Source of the DNA: UBA4717 sp045580165
Lineage (GTDB): Bacteria; Bacillota; Clostridia; Oscillospirales; CAG-272
DNA: 23,533 nucleotides
Assembly (NCBI GenBank): GCA_045580165.1
Contig: JAZNNG010000004.1
Location: forward strand, 1-23,533
Direction of reading: 5' to 3'
Shown: piece after piece, positions 1-6,309 of the stretch
How the letters are laid out: each line of letters begins with the position of its first letter
How positions within the stretch are numbered: position 1 is the first letter of the stretch
Notes under the pieces: generated by a model
Told to the model about the DNA's origin: nothing
The model's input: only the letters and a program-made list of their open reading frames with translations
The model's database searches: none
Translations under genes and position numbers: made by a program

Positions 1-305
1 GCAACCTGATGAGTGGCCTTTTGGAGAAAAACACGCTGATTTTTTCCATTCTCTCCTGCCAGGTCATCAGTAACGTGCCCTCGTCCATTCTGCTCTCGCA
101 GTTCACCTCGGATTATCCCGCGCTGCTGCTTGGCGTCAATATCGGCGGTGCAGGCACGTTGATCGCATCCCTTGCCTCGCTGATCACCTTCCGCGAGTAC
201 TGCGCGCACAATCCCGGTAAGGCAGGCTCGTATCTTATCAAGTTCACCGCGCTCAATTTCGGTTTTGTGATCGCGCTTGGCGCGATCGCGCTGCTCGTTT
301 TGTAA
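1..305 (+). CDS. Permease C-terminus (ArsB/NhaD/CitMHS-type ion transporter), 5'-truncated by window edge
   Basis: The reading frame is open from the first bases of the window to a TAA at 303-305, so only the last ~100 residues are visible and the true start lies upstream. The visible protein has hydrophobic segments around a conserved hairpin: SNVPSSILLSQF, then LLLGVNIGGAGTLIASLASL, then a final transmembrane helix ending in ALGAIALLVL. The SNVP...GxNxGGxGTxIxSLA pattern is typical of the second half of the ion transporter superfamily (ArsB, NhaD, CitMHS, SLC13-like), where it forms part of the substrate/ion-binding re-entrant loops. The family is therefore fairly clear, but the substrate (arsenite, Na+/H+, citrate or another anion) cannot be read from this fragment. 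A run of hairpins follows the stop. An internal ATG at 9 is not the start, because upstream codons in frame are open. Confidence 0.75.
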   Translation, partial: NLMSGLLEKNTLIFSILSCQVISNVPSSILLSQFTSDYPALLLGVNIGGAGTLIASLASLITFREYCAHNPGKAGSYLIKFTALNFGFVIALGAIALLVL

Positions 306-417
306 TATCCAAAAGCCCGATTCGAAAATGGGTGATGTCCTTATCGGAGAAATTTTATAAGGGGTATGGGCATAGCCCTGTGCATTTGTTAAACAAATGC
401 GAAACTTGCAATAAAAA

Positions 418-470
418 CAGAAGAGAGAGTAACGCGGTTACAAAATTCCCTGAAGCTCTCTCTTTTTCTG
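418..470 (+). terminator. Possible intrinsic terminator downstream of the permease
   Basis: GAGAGAG at 423-429 pairs with CTCTCTC at 456-462, followed directly by five T's (463-467). The loop contains a second small hairpin, GTAAC-gcg-GTTAC (429-441). The stem is AG/CT-rich rather than GC-rich, and it lies more than 110 bases after the permease stop, so this is a moderate call. Confidence 0.4.
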
Positions 471-477
471 CTTTTTT

Positions 478-683
478 AGTGATATTCTTTGCTTTCGCAA
501 AGAGTGATATTATTGCTTGCGCAATAGTGATATTGAAGCCTTGCGGCTTCAGTGGTATTCTATTCGCCCTGAAACTCGCGAAGCGAATACCACTCGGCGC
601 GAGCCGAATATCACTGCGTCAGCAATATCACTCGCCGGGAGGCGAATAGAACTGGCGTGATACTCCGATAAGAGTATCACGCC
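478..683. repeat. Fishbone repeat: mirrored AGTGATATT/AATATCACT spacers alternating with small hairpins
   Basis: The left half has four spacers: AGTGATATT at 478-486, 503-511 and 526-534, and AGTGGTATT at 551-559. They are separated by perfect hairpins at 487-502 (CTTTGC/GCAAAG), 512-525 (ATTGC/GCAAT) and 535-550 (GAAGCC/GGCTTC). The right half is the mirror image: AATACCACT 586-594, AATATCACT 607-615 and 624-632, AATAGAACT 645-653. These are separated by hairpins at 595-606 (CGGC/GCCG), 615-624 (TGC/GCA) and 633-644 (CGCC/GGCG). The innermost spacers pair exactly (AGTGGTATTC 551-560 with GAATACCACT 585-594). A 12-bp perfect hairpin closes the array at 654-683. Hairpin sequences differ from one another while spacers are nearly constant, so the structure is conserved rather than the sequence. 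Confidence 0.85.
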
Positions 684-761
684 AATGCCGTCAGGCTTTT
701 TTCAACACCTGCACCCCCTTTGCATAAAATGAAAGTAAACCAATACAGAAAGGATGAGGTT

Positions 762-1175
762 ATGGCAAAGGGAAGACTTGTTGTGTGGGTGACCGCTTCA
801 AACGGCGGAATACCCATTGAGAATGCTCTTGTTACTGTCTACGACTCGGATGCGGCGGGTAAAACGGTGGCAGTACGCAGTACGGATATCGACGGAAGAA
901 CCGAGATAATGGAGCTTGATGCGCCGCCGCGAGAGCTTTCGGAGACTCCGGAAAACGGTGGGGTAAGACCTTACTCAATATATAACGTAGATGTAAGACG
1001 TGAGGGGTACTTTGACGTTTCGAATCAAGAGGTGCCCGTTTTTGACGGAATTTTAGCCGTCCTGCCCGTTAATATGATACCGCTGTCCGAGGGCGACAGC
1101 AGTCAGCTTGAACCTAAATCGGGAATAAACATAAAGGTGACCGAGCCCGAGCTTGAAAGTGGGGGTGAGGGATAA
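762..1175 (+). CDS. Transthyretin-like domain protein resembling the N-terminal domain of the spore cortex-lytic enzyme SleC
   Basis: This is a 137-residue soluble protein without signal peptide or membrane segment. It begins GRLVVWVTASNGG.PIENALVTVYDSD, runs through a TDIDGRTEIMELDAPP segment, and ends with YNVDVRREGYF...VPVFDGILAVLPVNMIPL. That is the layout of a carboxypeptidase-regulatory/transthyretin-like beta-sandwich, with an added glycine to sugar-like 'variation' loop rich in charged residues. As I recall the family, clostridial SleC carries such a domain in its proregion, ahead of a SpoIID-like domain. Here the next gene supplies the SpoIID-like part and starts inside this gene's stop codon (TAATG), so the two are probably translationally coupled partners. 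The ATG at 762 is preferred over one at 720 because AGGATGAGG sits just before it. A CATAAAAT box at 723-730 vaguely resembles a mother-cell sigma-E -10, but no matching -35 was seen. The role in cortex assembly or germination is inferred. Confidence 0.65.
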   Translation: MAKGRLVVWVTASNGGIPIENALVTVYDSDAAGKTVAVRSTDIDGRTEIMELDAPPRELSETPENGGVRPYSIYNVDVRREGYFDVSNQEVPVFDGILAVLPVNMIPLSEGDSSQLEPKSGINIKVTEPELESGGEG

Positions 1176-2566
1176 TGGCGGTCTTTATTCCCGAGGAGAT
1201 AACCGTACATCTCGGCGCCCCGGGTGACACGAGCGCTCAAAATGTTACCGTGCCGTTTGTCGATTACATAAAAAACGTGGCTTCGAGTGAAATATACCCG
1301 ACCTGGCCCGAAAACGCGCTCAGAGCCAACATATACGCGCAGATATCCTTTGCGCTCAATAGGATATACACCGAATACTACCGTTCCCGAGGCTACGATT
1401 TTGATATCACGAATTCAACCGCCTCCGACCAGTACTTTGTTTACGGGCGTGATATTTTCGATAATATAAGTCAGATAGTTGATGAGGTTTTCGACGAATA
1501 CATCAGGCGTCAAGGCAATATTGAGCCGCTTTTCGCGCAGTACTGCGACGGCATCAACGTGACCTGCGAGGGGCTTTCACAATGGGGAAGTGTGTCGCTT
1601 GCCGAAAGCGGTCTTACTCCGTATCAGATCCTTACGAACTATTACGGAAGCGATATTGATATTGTGAGAGACACGCCTATTATGAACGTAGACGAAAGCT
1701 ATCCCGAAATACCGCTTGAGTTTGGATTTTCGGGGAACGACGTCAAGACCTTGCAGACAAGACTAAACCGTGTTTCAAACAATTACCCGTCCATCCCAAA
1801 AATATTTCCCGTAGACGGAGTTTTCGGAGAGTCTACCGATGCGGCGGTCAGAGAGTTTCAGCGGGTTTTCGGTCTGACGGTAGACGGCAGAGTGGGCAAG
1901 GCTACGTGGTATCAGCTTCTCCGTATTTACGGCGGAGTCAAAAGACTGAGCGAGCTCAGAAGTGAGGGAATAACGCGCGAGGAGATAGAGCTTGCTTATC
2001 CCGAGAGCATTGAGTTTGGCGACGCAAACGAGTACGTCAGAATAGTTCAGTATATGCTTAACGTCATAGCCGAAAACAATCCTGCCGTGCCAAGCGTTGC
2101 CGAGGACGGAATATTCGGCGAAGAAACTCGCGAGGCGGTAAATGCGTTCCAACGTGAGTACGGACTTCCGGTCAGCGGCGAGATAAACGAGGACACCTGG
2201 AACGCGATGTTCAGAGTGTACCGCGGTATTATTTTGGCGCTTCCCGAGTTTTACAGCGAAAGCTCTATCGTTCCGTACCCTGGAATCGTGCTTACTCTCG
2301 GTGTGCAGGGTAACGGCGTAAGGCTTTTGCAGAACTACCTAAACGAGCTTGCGGCAGTCTACCCCGAAATACCGACGGTAAACGTCACGGACGTTTATTC
2401 AGCGGACACACAGGCGGCGGTCAGAGCCTTTCAGGAGCTTTTCGGTTATGACGTCACGGGCAACGTAAACGCGCTGACGTGGGATGCGATAGCGAGCGCC
2501 GCAGAGGATCTTCGCGCAGGCTACCGACGCACCGAGGGGCAGTACCCAGGATATGATATTGGTTGA
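1175..2566 (+). CDS. SpoIID/LytB-like domain protein with three peptidoglycan-binding repeats (SleC-like spore cortex protein)
   Basis: The protein has 463 residues and no signal peptide. Residues ~25-165 match the SpoIID/LytB fold. VASSEIYPTWPENALRANIY (35-54) aligns with the SpoIID 'EMPxxWPxEALKAQ' helix and places E39 at the position of the catalytic glutamate of SpoIID lytic transglycosylases. CEGLSQWGS and the following ILTNYYG match the family's 'GMSQWGA...YY' segment. Residues ~180-250, 270-345 and 368-450 are three PG_binding_1 repeats, each with the DGxFGxxTxxAVxxFQ...G.V...TW pattern. SpoIID cuts glycan strands, and SleC degrades cortex peptidoglycan during germination. The combination here suggests a cortex-directed lytic transglycosylase or a binding-only relative. 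It starts at the TAATG overlap with the upstream gene and ends 14 bases before the next start, so the three genes form a tight operon. Enzymatic activity is inferred from E39 only. Confidence 0.8.
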   Translation: MAVFIPEEITVHLGAPGDTSAQNVTVPFVDYIKNVASSEIYPTWPENALRANIYAQISFALNRIYTEYYRSRGYDFDITNSTASDQYFVYGRDIFDNISQIVDEVFDEYIRRQGNIEPLFAQYCDGINVTCEGLSQWGSVSLAESGLTPYQILTNYYGSDIDIVRDTPIMNVDESYPEIPLEFGFSGNDVKTLQTRLNRVSNNYPSIPKIFPVDGVFGESTDAAVREFQRVFGLTVDGRVGKATWYQLLRIYGGVKRLSELRSEGITREEIELAYPESIEFGDANEYVRIVQYMLNVIAENNPAVPSVAEDGIFGEETREAVNAFQREYGLPVSGEINEDTWNAMFRVYRGIILALPEFYSESSIVPYPGIVLTLGVQGNGVRLLQNYLNELAAVYPEIPTVNVTDVYSADTQAAVRAFQELFGYDVTGNVNALTWDAIASAAEDLRAGYRRTEGQYPGYDIG

Positions 2567-2580
2567 AAGGGGAGAACTTA

Positions 2581-3093
2581 ATGAATAACGGAAATATCGA
2601 CCCCGTTTACGAGCTTCAGGAGTGGCTTCGTGAGCTTAATTTTGCGGGATACCCAATAGACCTCGTCACTCCAAGCGGCACTTACGGTGACGAAACGCGT
2701 GCGGCGGTCAGACAGTTTCAGGTGTACGCAGGACTTGAGCCGAGCGGTATAGTTGACGAGCAGACCTGGAACAGACTCAGAGAGGAGTATAAAACCGCTC
2801 TTTATAACAAGCAGCCGCCAAGCGGAGTAAATCCTTTTCCCGACGAGCCCGGCTTCAAGGTGGGAATAGGTCAGATATCCGATCTCGTTACAGTCATACA
2901 ACTGATACTCAGAGACATTTCGGCGTATATGGACCTTGACTTCGACGATATAAGCGGAATATACGATGCCGAAACGCGCGAGGCGGTGGCTGAGCTTCAA
3001 AGGAGAAGCGGTCTTGAGCCGACGGGCGTGGTCGACAAGCGTACCTGGGACACTATGACCGAGTTTTACAATAAAAACAATCGCGGATACTGA
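2581..3093 (+). CDS. Small protein of two peptidoglycan-binding repeats
   Basis: The product has 170 residues and consists almost entirely of two PG_binding_1 domains: residues ~5-72 (YELQEWLRELNF ... GTYGDETRAAVRQFQ ... GIVDEQTWNRL) and ~100-165 (VTVIQLILRD ... GIYDAETREAVAELQ ... GVVDKRTWDTM). There is no catalytic domain, signal peptide or membrane anchor. The ATG at 2581 is preceded by AAAGGGGAG at 2566-2574, which supports this start over an in-frame TTG at 2563. It follows the SpoIID-like gene by 14 bases and shares its repeat type, so it likely acts with it, for example as a cortex-binding accessory or spore-packaged scaffold. Nothing in the sequence shows which. The second repeat is more diverged than the first. 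Confidence 0.7.
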   Translation: MNNGNIDPVYELQEWLRELNFAGYPIDLVTPSGTYGDETRAAVRQFQVYAGLEPSGIVDEQTWNRLREEYKTALYNKQPPSGVNPFPDEPGFKVGIGQISDLVTVIQLILRDISAYMDLDFDDISGIYDAETREAVAELQRRSGLEPTGVVDKRTWDTMTEFYNKNNRGY

Positions 3094-3099
3094 AATGGG

Positions 3100-3128
3100 T
3101 TGCAAAACGATAGGCTCGGTGCTATAAT
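3100..3128 (+). promoter_or_regulatory. Sigma-A promoter of the metallopeptidase gene
   Basis: TTGCAA at 3100-3105 and a perfect TATAAT at 3123-3128 are separated by 17 bases. Transcription would start near 3135, leaving a leader of ~24 nt that contains AAGGAAGG before the ATG at 3159. The gene is thus read independently of the spore-type operon before it. Confidence 0.75.
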
Positions 3129-3158
3129 TTATACATAAAGCGCAAGGAAGGCAAATTT

Positions 3159-3692
3159 ATGGAAGAAATGAGCCGAGACGGCTACAAAATAATACGTACC
3201 GACAGAAGAAGTCTTGCTATCGAGGTCAGCAGGCGTGATGCCTCGGTCATTATCCGCGCGCCAAGACGGCTGTCAAGCGAGGTTATCGAGAGCTTTGTGT
3301 CGGAGCACAGAAAATTTATAGAAAAGAACGTGGAGAAGGTGAAGCTTGAGCTTGAAAGAGAAGAGCTGCTTCTTGCGGAATGTGACGAGGACGGACTCAG
3401 GAAAAAGGCAAAAGAGTATCTGCCGGGTAAGATCAAGTACTATTCTGATATGATGGAGCTTGTTCCGACGGGCGTGAAGATCACCTCGGCACGAACTCGC
3501 TTTGGCAGCTGCAGTCCTAAAAACTCGCTTTGCTTTTCACTCTACCTTATGCAAAAGGACGAGCGCTTTATCGACTACGTTATAGTTCACGAGCTCGCGC
3601 ACATAAAGCACCACAATCACGGCAAGTCGTTCTATAAGCTAATAGAAAAGTATATGCCCGACTACAAGGAGCGAATAAGGCTTGGAAAATAA
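3159..3692 (+). CDS. YgjP/SprT-type zinc metallopeptidase (DUF45, M48-like)
   Basis: The protein has 177 residues. It carries the gluzincin motif HELAH (residues 144-148), with H144 and H148 as zinc ligands, E145 as catalytic base, and H154 in HHNHGKSFY as probable third ligand. Upstream of this, TRFGSCSPKNSL (113-124) is the 'RWGSCS' signature of the YgjP/WLM-related DUF45 family, and the N-terminal ~60 residues have the family's IRAPRRLSS...F..EH..FI pattern. There is no signal peptide, so it should be cytoplasmic. Substrates are unknown; relatives are often linked to DNA repair or protein quality control. At 177 residues it is shorter than the ~230 usual for YgjP proteins, mainly at the N-terminus. 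The start at 3159 has AAGGAAGG at 3144-3151. The gene stands alone between a strong promoter and a strong terminator. Confidence 0.85.
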   Translation: MEEMSRDGYKIIRTDRRSLAIEVSRRDASVIIRAPRRLSSEVIESFVSEHRKFIEKNVEKVKLELEREELLLAECDEDGLRKKAKEYLPGKIKYYSDMMELVPTGVKITSARTRFGSCSPKNSLCFSLYLMQKDERFIDYVIVHELAHIKHHNHGKSFYKLIEKYMPDYKERIRLGK

Positions 3693-3726
3693 AAAACTGA
3701 TACGGAATTTTCCGTATCAGTTTTTT
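3691..3726. terminator. Bidirectional terminator between the metallopeptidase and atpC
   Basis: A 17-bp perfect stem (3691-3707 with 3710-3726) begins with A6 and ends with T6 around the core ACTGATACGGAA. It therefore works as an intrinsic terminator on both strands. It overlaps the metallopeptidase stop by two bases and ends two bases before the atpC stop, serving two convergent transcripts. Confidence 0.92.
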
Positions 3727-3727
3727 G

Positions 3728-3991
3728 TCATTCTTCAATTTCAAATTTGGTGGCGATTATGCGGGTCTTGTCGCCCTGTACGCTTATAAATCCGCCCTCT
3801 GCAAACGCGTTTATCTCGCGTCCGTCCTCGGTAACTATCCTTGCTTTTCCTTTGCCGAGTGGGGAAGCGTAATCGGAGTGAGAGCCGAGAATACAAACGT
3901 CACCCTCTGTTGTGCGGACGATGACCTTTTGCACCATGCCGTCAAATTTGACTCCCGACATTGTAACTGCCTTTAACTCAAAGCTTGTCAT
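3728..3991 (-). CDS. atpC: ATP synthase epsilon subunit, short form lacking the C-terminal helices
   Basis: The product has 87 residues, compared with roughly 130-140 for the usual bacterial epsilon subunit. It comprises only the N-terminal beta-sandwich (FELKAVTMSGVKFDGMVQKVIVRT, GDVCILGSHSDYASPLGKGKARI, FAEGGFISVQGDKTRIIA) that binds gamma and the c-ring. The C-terminal two-helix domain, which in many bacteria extends into F1 to inhibit ATP hydrolysis, is absent. The stop is followed within two bases by the operon terminator, so there is no decayed remnant downstream; the short form is genuine rather than a recent frameshift. It lies three bases after the atpD stop, with an AGGTGA in the end of atpD as ribosome binding site. 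It completes the F1 central stalk. Confidence 0.9.
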   Translation of the reverse strand: MTSFELKAVTMSGVKFDGMVQKVIVRTTEGDVCILGSHSDYASPLGKGKARIVTEDGREINAFAEGGFISVQGDKTRIIATKFEIEE

Positions 3992-3994
3992 AGC

Positions 3995-5395
3995 TTACTT
4001 GTCACCTGCTTTGGCTTTTTCGATCGCCTCGTCTATCGTACCGACGAACAGGAACGCAGACTCGGGAAGGTCGTCGTGCTTGCCCTCGATGATCTCCTTG
4101 AAGCCGCGGATGGTTTCCTTGATGGGAACGTATTTACCGTTCATACCCGTAAACTGCTCTGCGACTGTGAAAGGCTGAGACAAAAATCTCTGTACCTTTC
4201 TCGCGCGGCTTACCGTGAGCTTATCCTCCTCGGAAAGCTCGTCCATACCCATAATTGCGATGATGTCCTGAAGCTCCTTGTATCTCTGAAGGATAGCCTT
4301 AACTGCTCTTGCGGTTTCATAGTGCTCAAGACCCACAACGTCGGGCGTGAGGATACGCGAGGTGGAATCAAGAGGGTCAACCGCAGGGTAAATACCGAGC
4401 GAGGAGATAGCTCTTGACAATACCGTTGTAGCGTCAAGATGCGCAAATGTGGTTGCGGGAGCAGGGTCGGTAAGGTCGTCGGCAGGAACGTAGACTGCCT
4501 GTACCGAGGTGATGGAGCCCTTCTTCGTGGAGGTGATCCTTTCTTGAAGCGCGCCCATTTCGGTAGCAAGAGTCGGCTGATAGCCAACCGCGGAGGGCAT
4601 ACGTCCGAGAAGTGCTGAAACCTCACTTCCCGCTTGAGTAAATCTGAATATGTTGTCGATAAAGAGAAGCACGTCCTGCCCCTGCCTGTCTCTGAAGTAT
4701 TCAGCCATGGTAAGACCAGAGAGCGCAACTCTCATTCTCGCTCCGGGAGGCTCGTTCATCTGACCGTACACGAGCGCGGTCTTGTTTATAACTCCCGATT
4801 CCTTCATTTCATTATAAAGATCGTTTCCTTCTCTCGTGCGCTCACCGACGCCCGAGAACACCGAAAGACCGCCGTGCTGCTTTGCGATGTTGTTGATAAG
4901 CTCCATAATGATAACCGTCTTACCAACGCCCGCGCCGCCGAAAAGGCCTATCTTACCGCCCTTTGCGTAGGGGCAGATGAGGTCGATGACCTTGATACCC
5001 GTTTCGAGTATTTCGGTCGTGCCCTCCTGCTCGTCGTATGCGGGTGCAGGACGGTGGATCGCCCACTTTTCTTCTGCTTCGGGTGCGGGAAGATTGTCAA
5101 CGGGGTCACCCAGCACGTTGAATATTCTGCCGAGTGTGGTATCACCAACGGGGACCTTTATGGGGCTTCCCGTGTCAACTGCGTCAACGCCGCGCACCAT
5201 ACCGTCGGTCGAGCTCATAGCGATACATCTCACTACGTCGTCGCCGAGATGCTGAGCAACCTCGGCTGTGAGCTTCGTGCCGTTGTTTTCGATTTCAATA
5301 GCGTTCAAAAGTGCGGGAAGACTGCCGCTTTTGAACTTTATGTCAAGTACCGGTCCGATGATCTGTATGACCGTGCCGATATTCTTTTCGCTCAT
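3995..5395 (-). CDS. atpD: ATP synthase F1 beta subunit
   Basis: The product has 466 residues, normal for the family. It is the catalytic subunit of F1, which makes or hydrolyses ATP on the cytoplasmic face. The P-loop GGAGVGKT is at residues 153-160, the catalytic glutamate and neighbouring arginine are in GVGERTREG (E185, R186), and the Walker B region is LLFIDNIFRFTQAG. The DELSEED-type segment reads MDELSEEDKLTV, the lever that contacts gamma and epsilon. The start at 5395 has AAAGGAATT upstream. The gene follows atpG by 23 bases and precedes atpC by three. Confidence 0.98.
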   Translation of the reverse strand: MSEKNIGTVIQIIGPVLDIKFKSGSLPALLNAIEIENNGTKLTAEVAQHLGDDVVRCIAMSSTDGMVRGVDAVDTGSPIKVPVGDTTLGRIFNVLGDPVDNLPAPEAEEKWAIHRPAPAYDEQEGTTEILETGIKVIDLICPYAKGGKIGLFGGAGVGKTVIIMELINNIAKQHGGLSVFSGVGERTREGNDLYNEMKESGVINKTALVYGQMNEPPGARMRVALSGLTMAEYFRDRQGQDVLLFIDNIFRFTQAGSEVSALLGRMPSAVGYQPTLATEMGALQERITSTKKGSITSVQAVYVPADDLTDPAPATTFAHLDATTVLSRAISSLGIYPAVDPLDSTSRILTPDVVGLEHYETARAVKAILQRYKELQDIIAIMGMDELSEEDKLTVSRARKVQRFLSQPFTVAEQFTGMNGKYVPIKETIRGFKEIIEGKHDDLPESAFLFVGTIDEAIEKAKAGDK

Positions 5396-5418
5396 ATTTG
5401 TGAATTCCTTTCGTCAGT

Positions 5419-6288
5419 TTACAGTGCGCCGGCACCGGATACTATTTCTGTAATTTCCTGAGTAATTGCCGCCTGTCTTGCGCGGTTATATTTAAGACTC
5501 AGGTCGTTTATCATTTCCTCGGCGTTGTTAGTTGCAGATTCCATAGCCATACGTCTTGCGCCGTACTCACTTGCGAGCGACTCGCACACCGCCGCATAGA
5601 GCATACCGCCGATATACTGCGGAACGATAGAGTCGATAACCGCCTCGGGTGACGGCTCGTAGAGGGTGAGGGCGCGTGCGGTTTTATTTTCCGTCTCGCT
5701 GTCTCCCGTCATCGGCAAAAGCTTTTTGACTCTCGGCTCCTGGCTTAGCATTGAAACGAACTCGTTATATACGAGATAAAGTGTATCAAAGCGCCCCTTT
5801 ACATATTCGCTTCTCAGAACGTCGCATATCCTCGTGCAAACCTCAGTGCCTGCAGAGTCTGCTCTTACGGGGGAGTCTGTGAGAAGCTCAAAGCCTCTGT
5901 GCTCGCAAAATTCAAACGCCTTCTTTCCGACGGGATAGAAGCAAAGCTCGTCAGCCGAGGTCTTGCCGTTTGCAATGCCGAGAGCCTCCTTGAACACGTT
6001 GTTGTTAAAGCCTCCCGCGAGTCCTCTGTCGCCCGCGACCAGAATTATGCAGACCTTTTTTTGCTCACGCTTTTCGGTATACGCCGACATAACTCCGCTT
6101 CCGCAGCTTGACACGATATTACTCATAGTGTCGTGGAGCAGATTCATAAAGGGTAGAGTCAGCTGTGCGCGCTCCTTTGCGCGGCGAAGCTTTGAGGAGG
6201 CAACAAGCTCCATAGCCTTGGTTATGTGCATAGTGCCCTCAACGCTTTTTATCCGCGTTTTTATATCTTTCATTGAAGATGCTGCCAT
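5419..6288 (-). CDS. atpG: ATP synthase F1 gamma subunit
   Basis: The product has 289 residues, the standard length. It is the rotor shaft linking catalysis in alpha3-beta3 to c-ring rotation. The N-terminal helix (IKTRIKSVEGTMHITKAMELVA) and C-terminal helix (NNAEEMINDLSLKYNRARQA then ITQEITEIVSGAGAL) are the conserved coiled-coil that penetrates F1. The middle Rossmann-like part includes ILVAGDRGLAGGFN. The start at 6288 has GGAGAG upstream; the in-frame ATG five codons later is less well spaced. It lies between atpA (21-base gap) and atpD. Confidence 0.97.
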   Translation of the reverse strand: MAASSMKDIKTRIKSVEGTMHITKAMELVASSKLRRAKERAQLTLPFMNLLHDTMSNIVSSCGSGVMSAYTEKREQKKVCIILVAGDRGLAGGFNNNVFKEALGIANGKTSADELCFYPVGKKAFEFCEHRGFELLTDSPVRADSAGTEVCTRICDVLRSEYVKGRFDTLYLVYNEFVSMLSQEPRVKKLLPMTGDSETENKTARALTLYEPSPEAVIDSIVPQYIGGMLYAAVCESLASEYGARRMAMESATNNAEEMINDLSLKYNRARQAAITQEITEIVSGAGAL

Positions 6289-6309
6289 AGTTTTCTCTCC
6301 AAAGAGTGG

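Larger units (their letters stand above)
306..761. other. Gene-free stretch filled with hairpins
   Basis: There is no convincing gene between the permease stop and the next start. Several inverted repeats are visible: CCTTAT 339-344 with ATAAGG 357-362; GGG/CCC around 368-378; GCATTTGTT 382-390 with AACAAATGC 392-400 (perfect, one-base loop); a purine/pyrimidine stem 423-429/456-462 followed by T's; the fishbone array 478-683; and a small GCC-gtca-GGC hairpin followed by T6 at 687-702. An open frame of ~105 codons (332-649) runs through these repeats, but it has no ribosome binding site and low-complexity codon content, so I do not call it a gene. Confidence 0.7.

Noticed and set aside
332..649. 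Open frame of ~105 codons through the hairpin region
   Set aside because: It runs through inverted repeats, has no ribosome binding site and no recognisable protein pattern; the palindromes explain the sequence better.
478..683. Possible CRISPR array
   Set aside because: Repeats are only 9 bases, change orientation at the centre, and the 'spacers' are hairpins rather than unique sequence.
2578..3105. Minus-strand open frame opposite the two-repeat peptidoglycan-binding gene
   Set aside because: The sense strand encodes clear PG-binding repeats with a good ribosome binding site; the antisense frame matches nothing.
4634..5461. Long plus-strand open frame opposite atpD/atpG
   Set aside because: It is antisense to strongly conserved ATP synthase genes, has no family pattern and no start signals; a codon-bias shadow.
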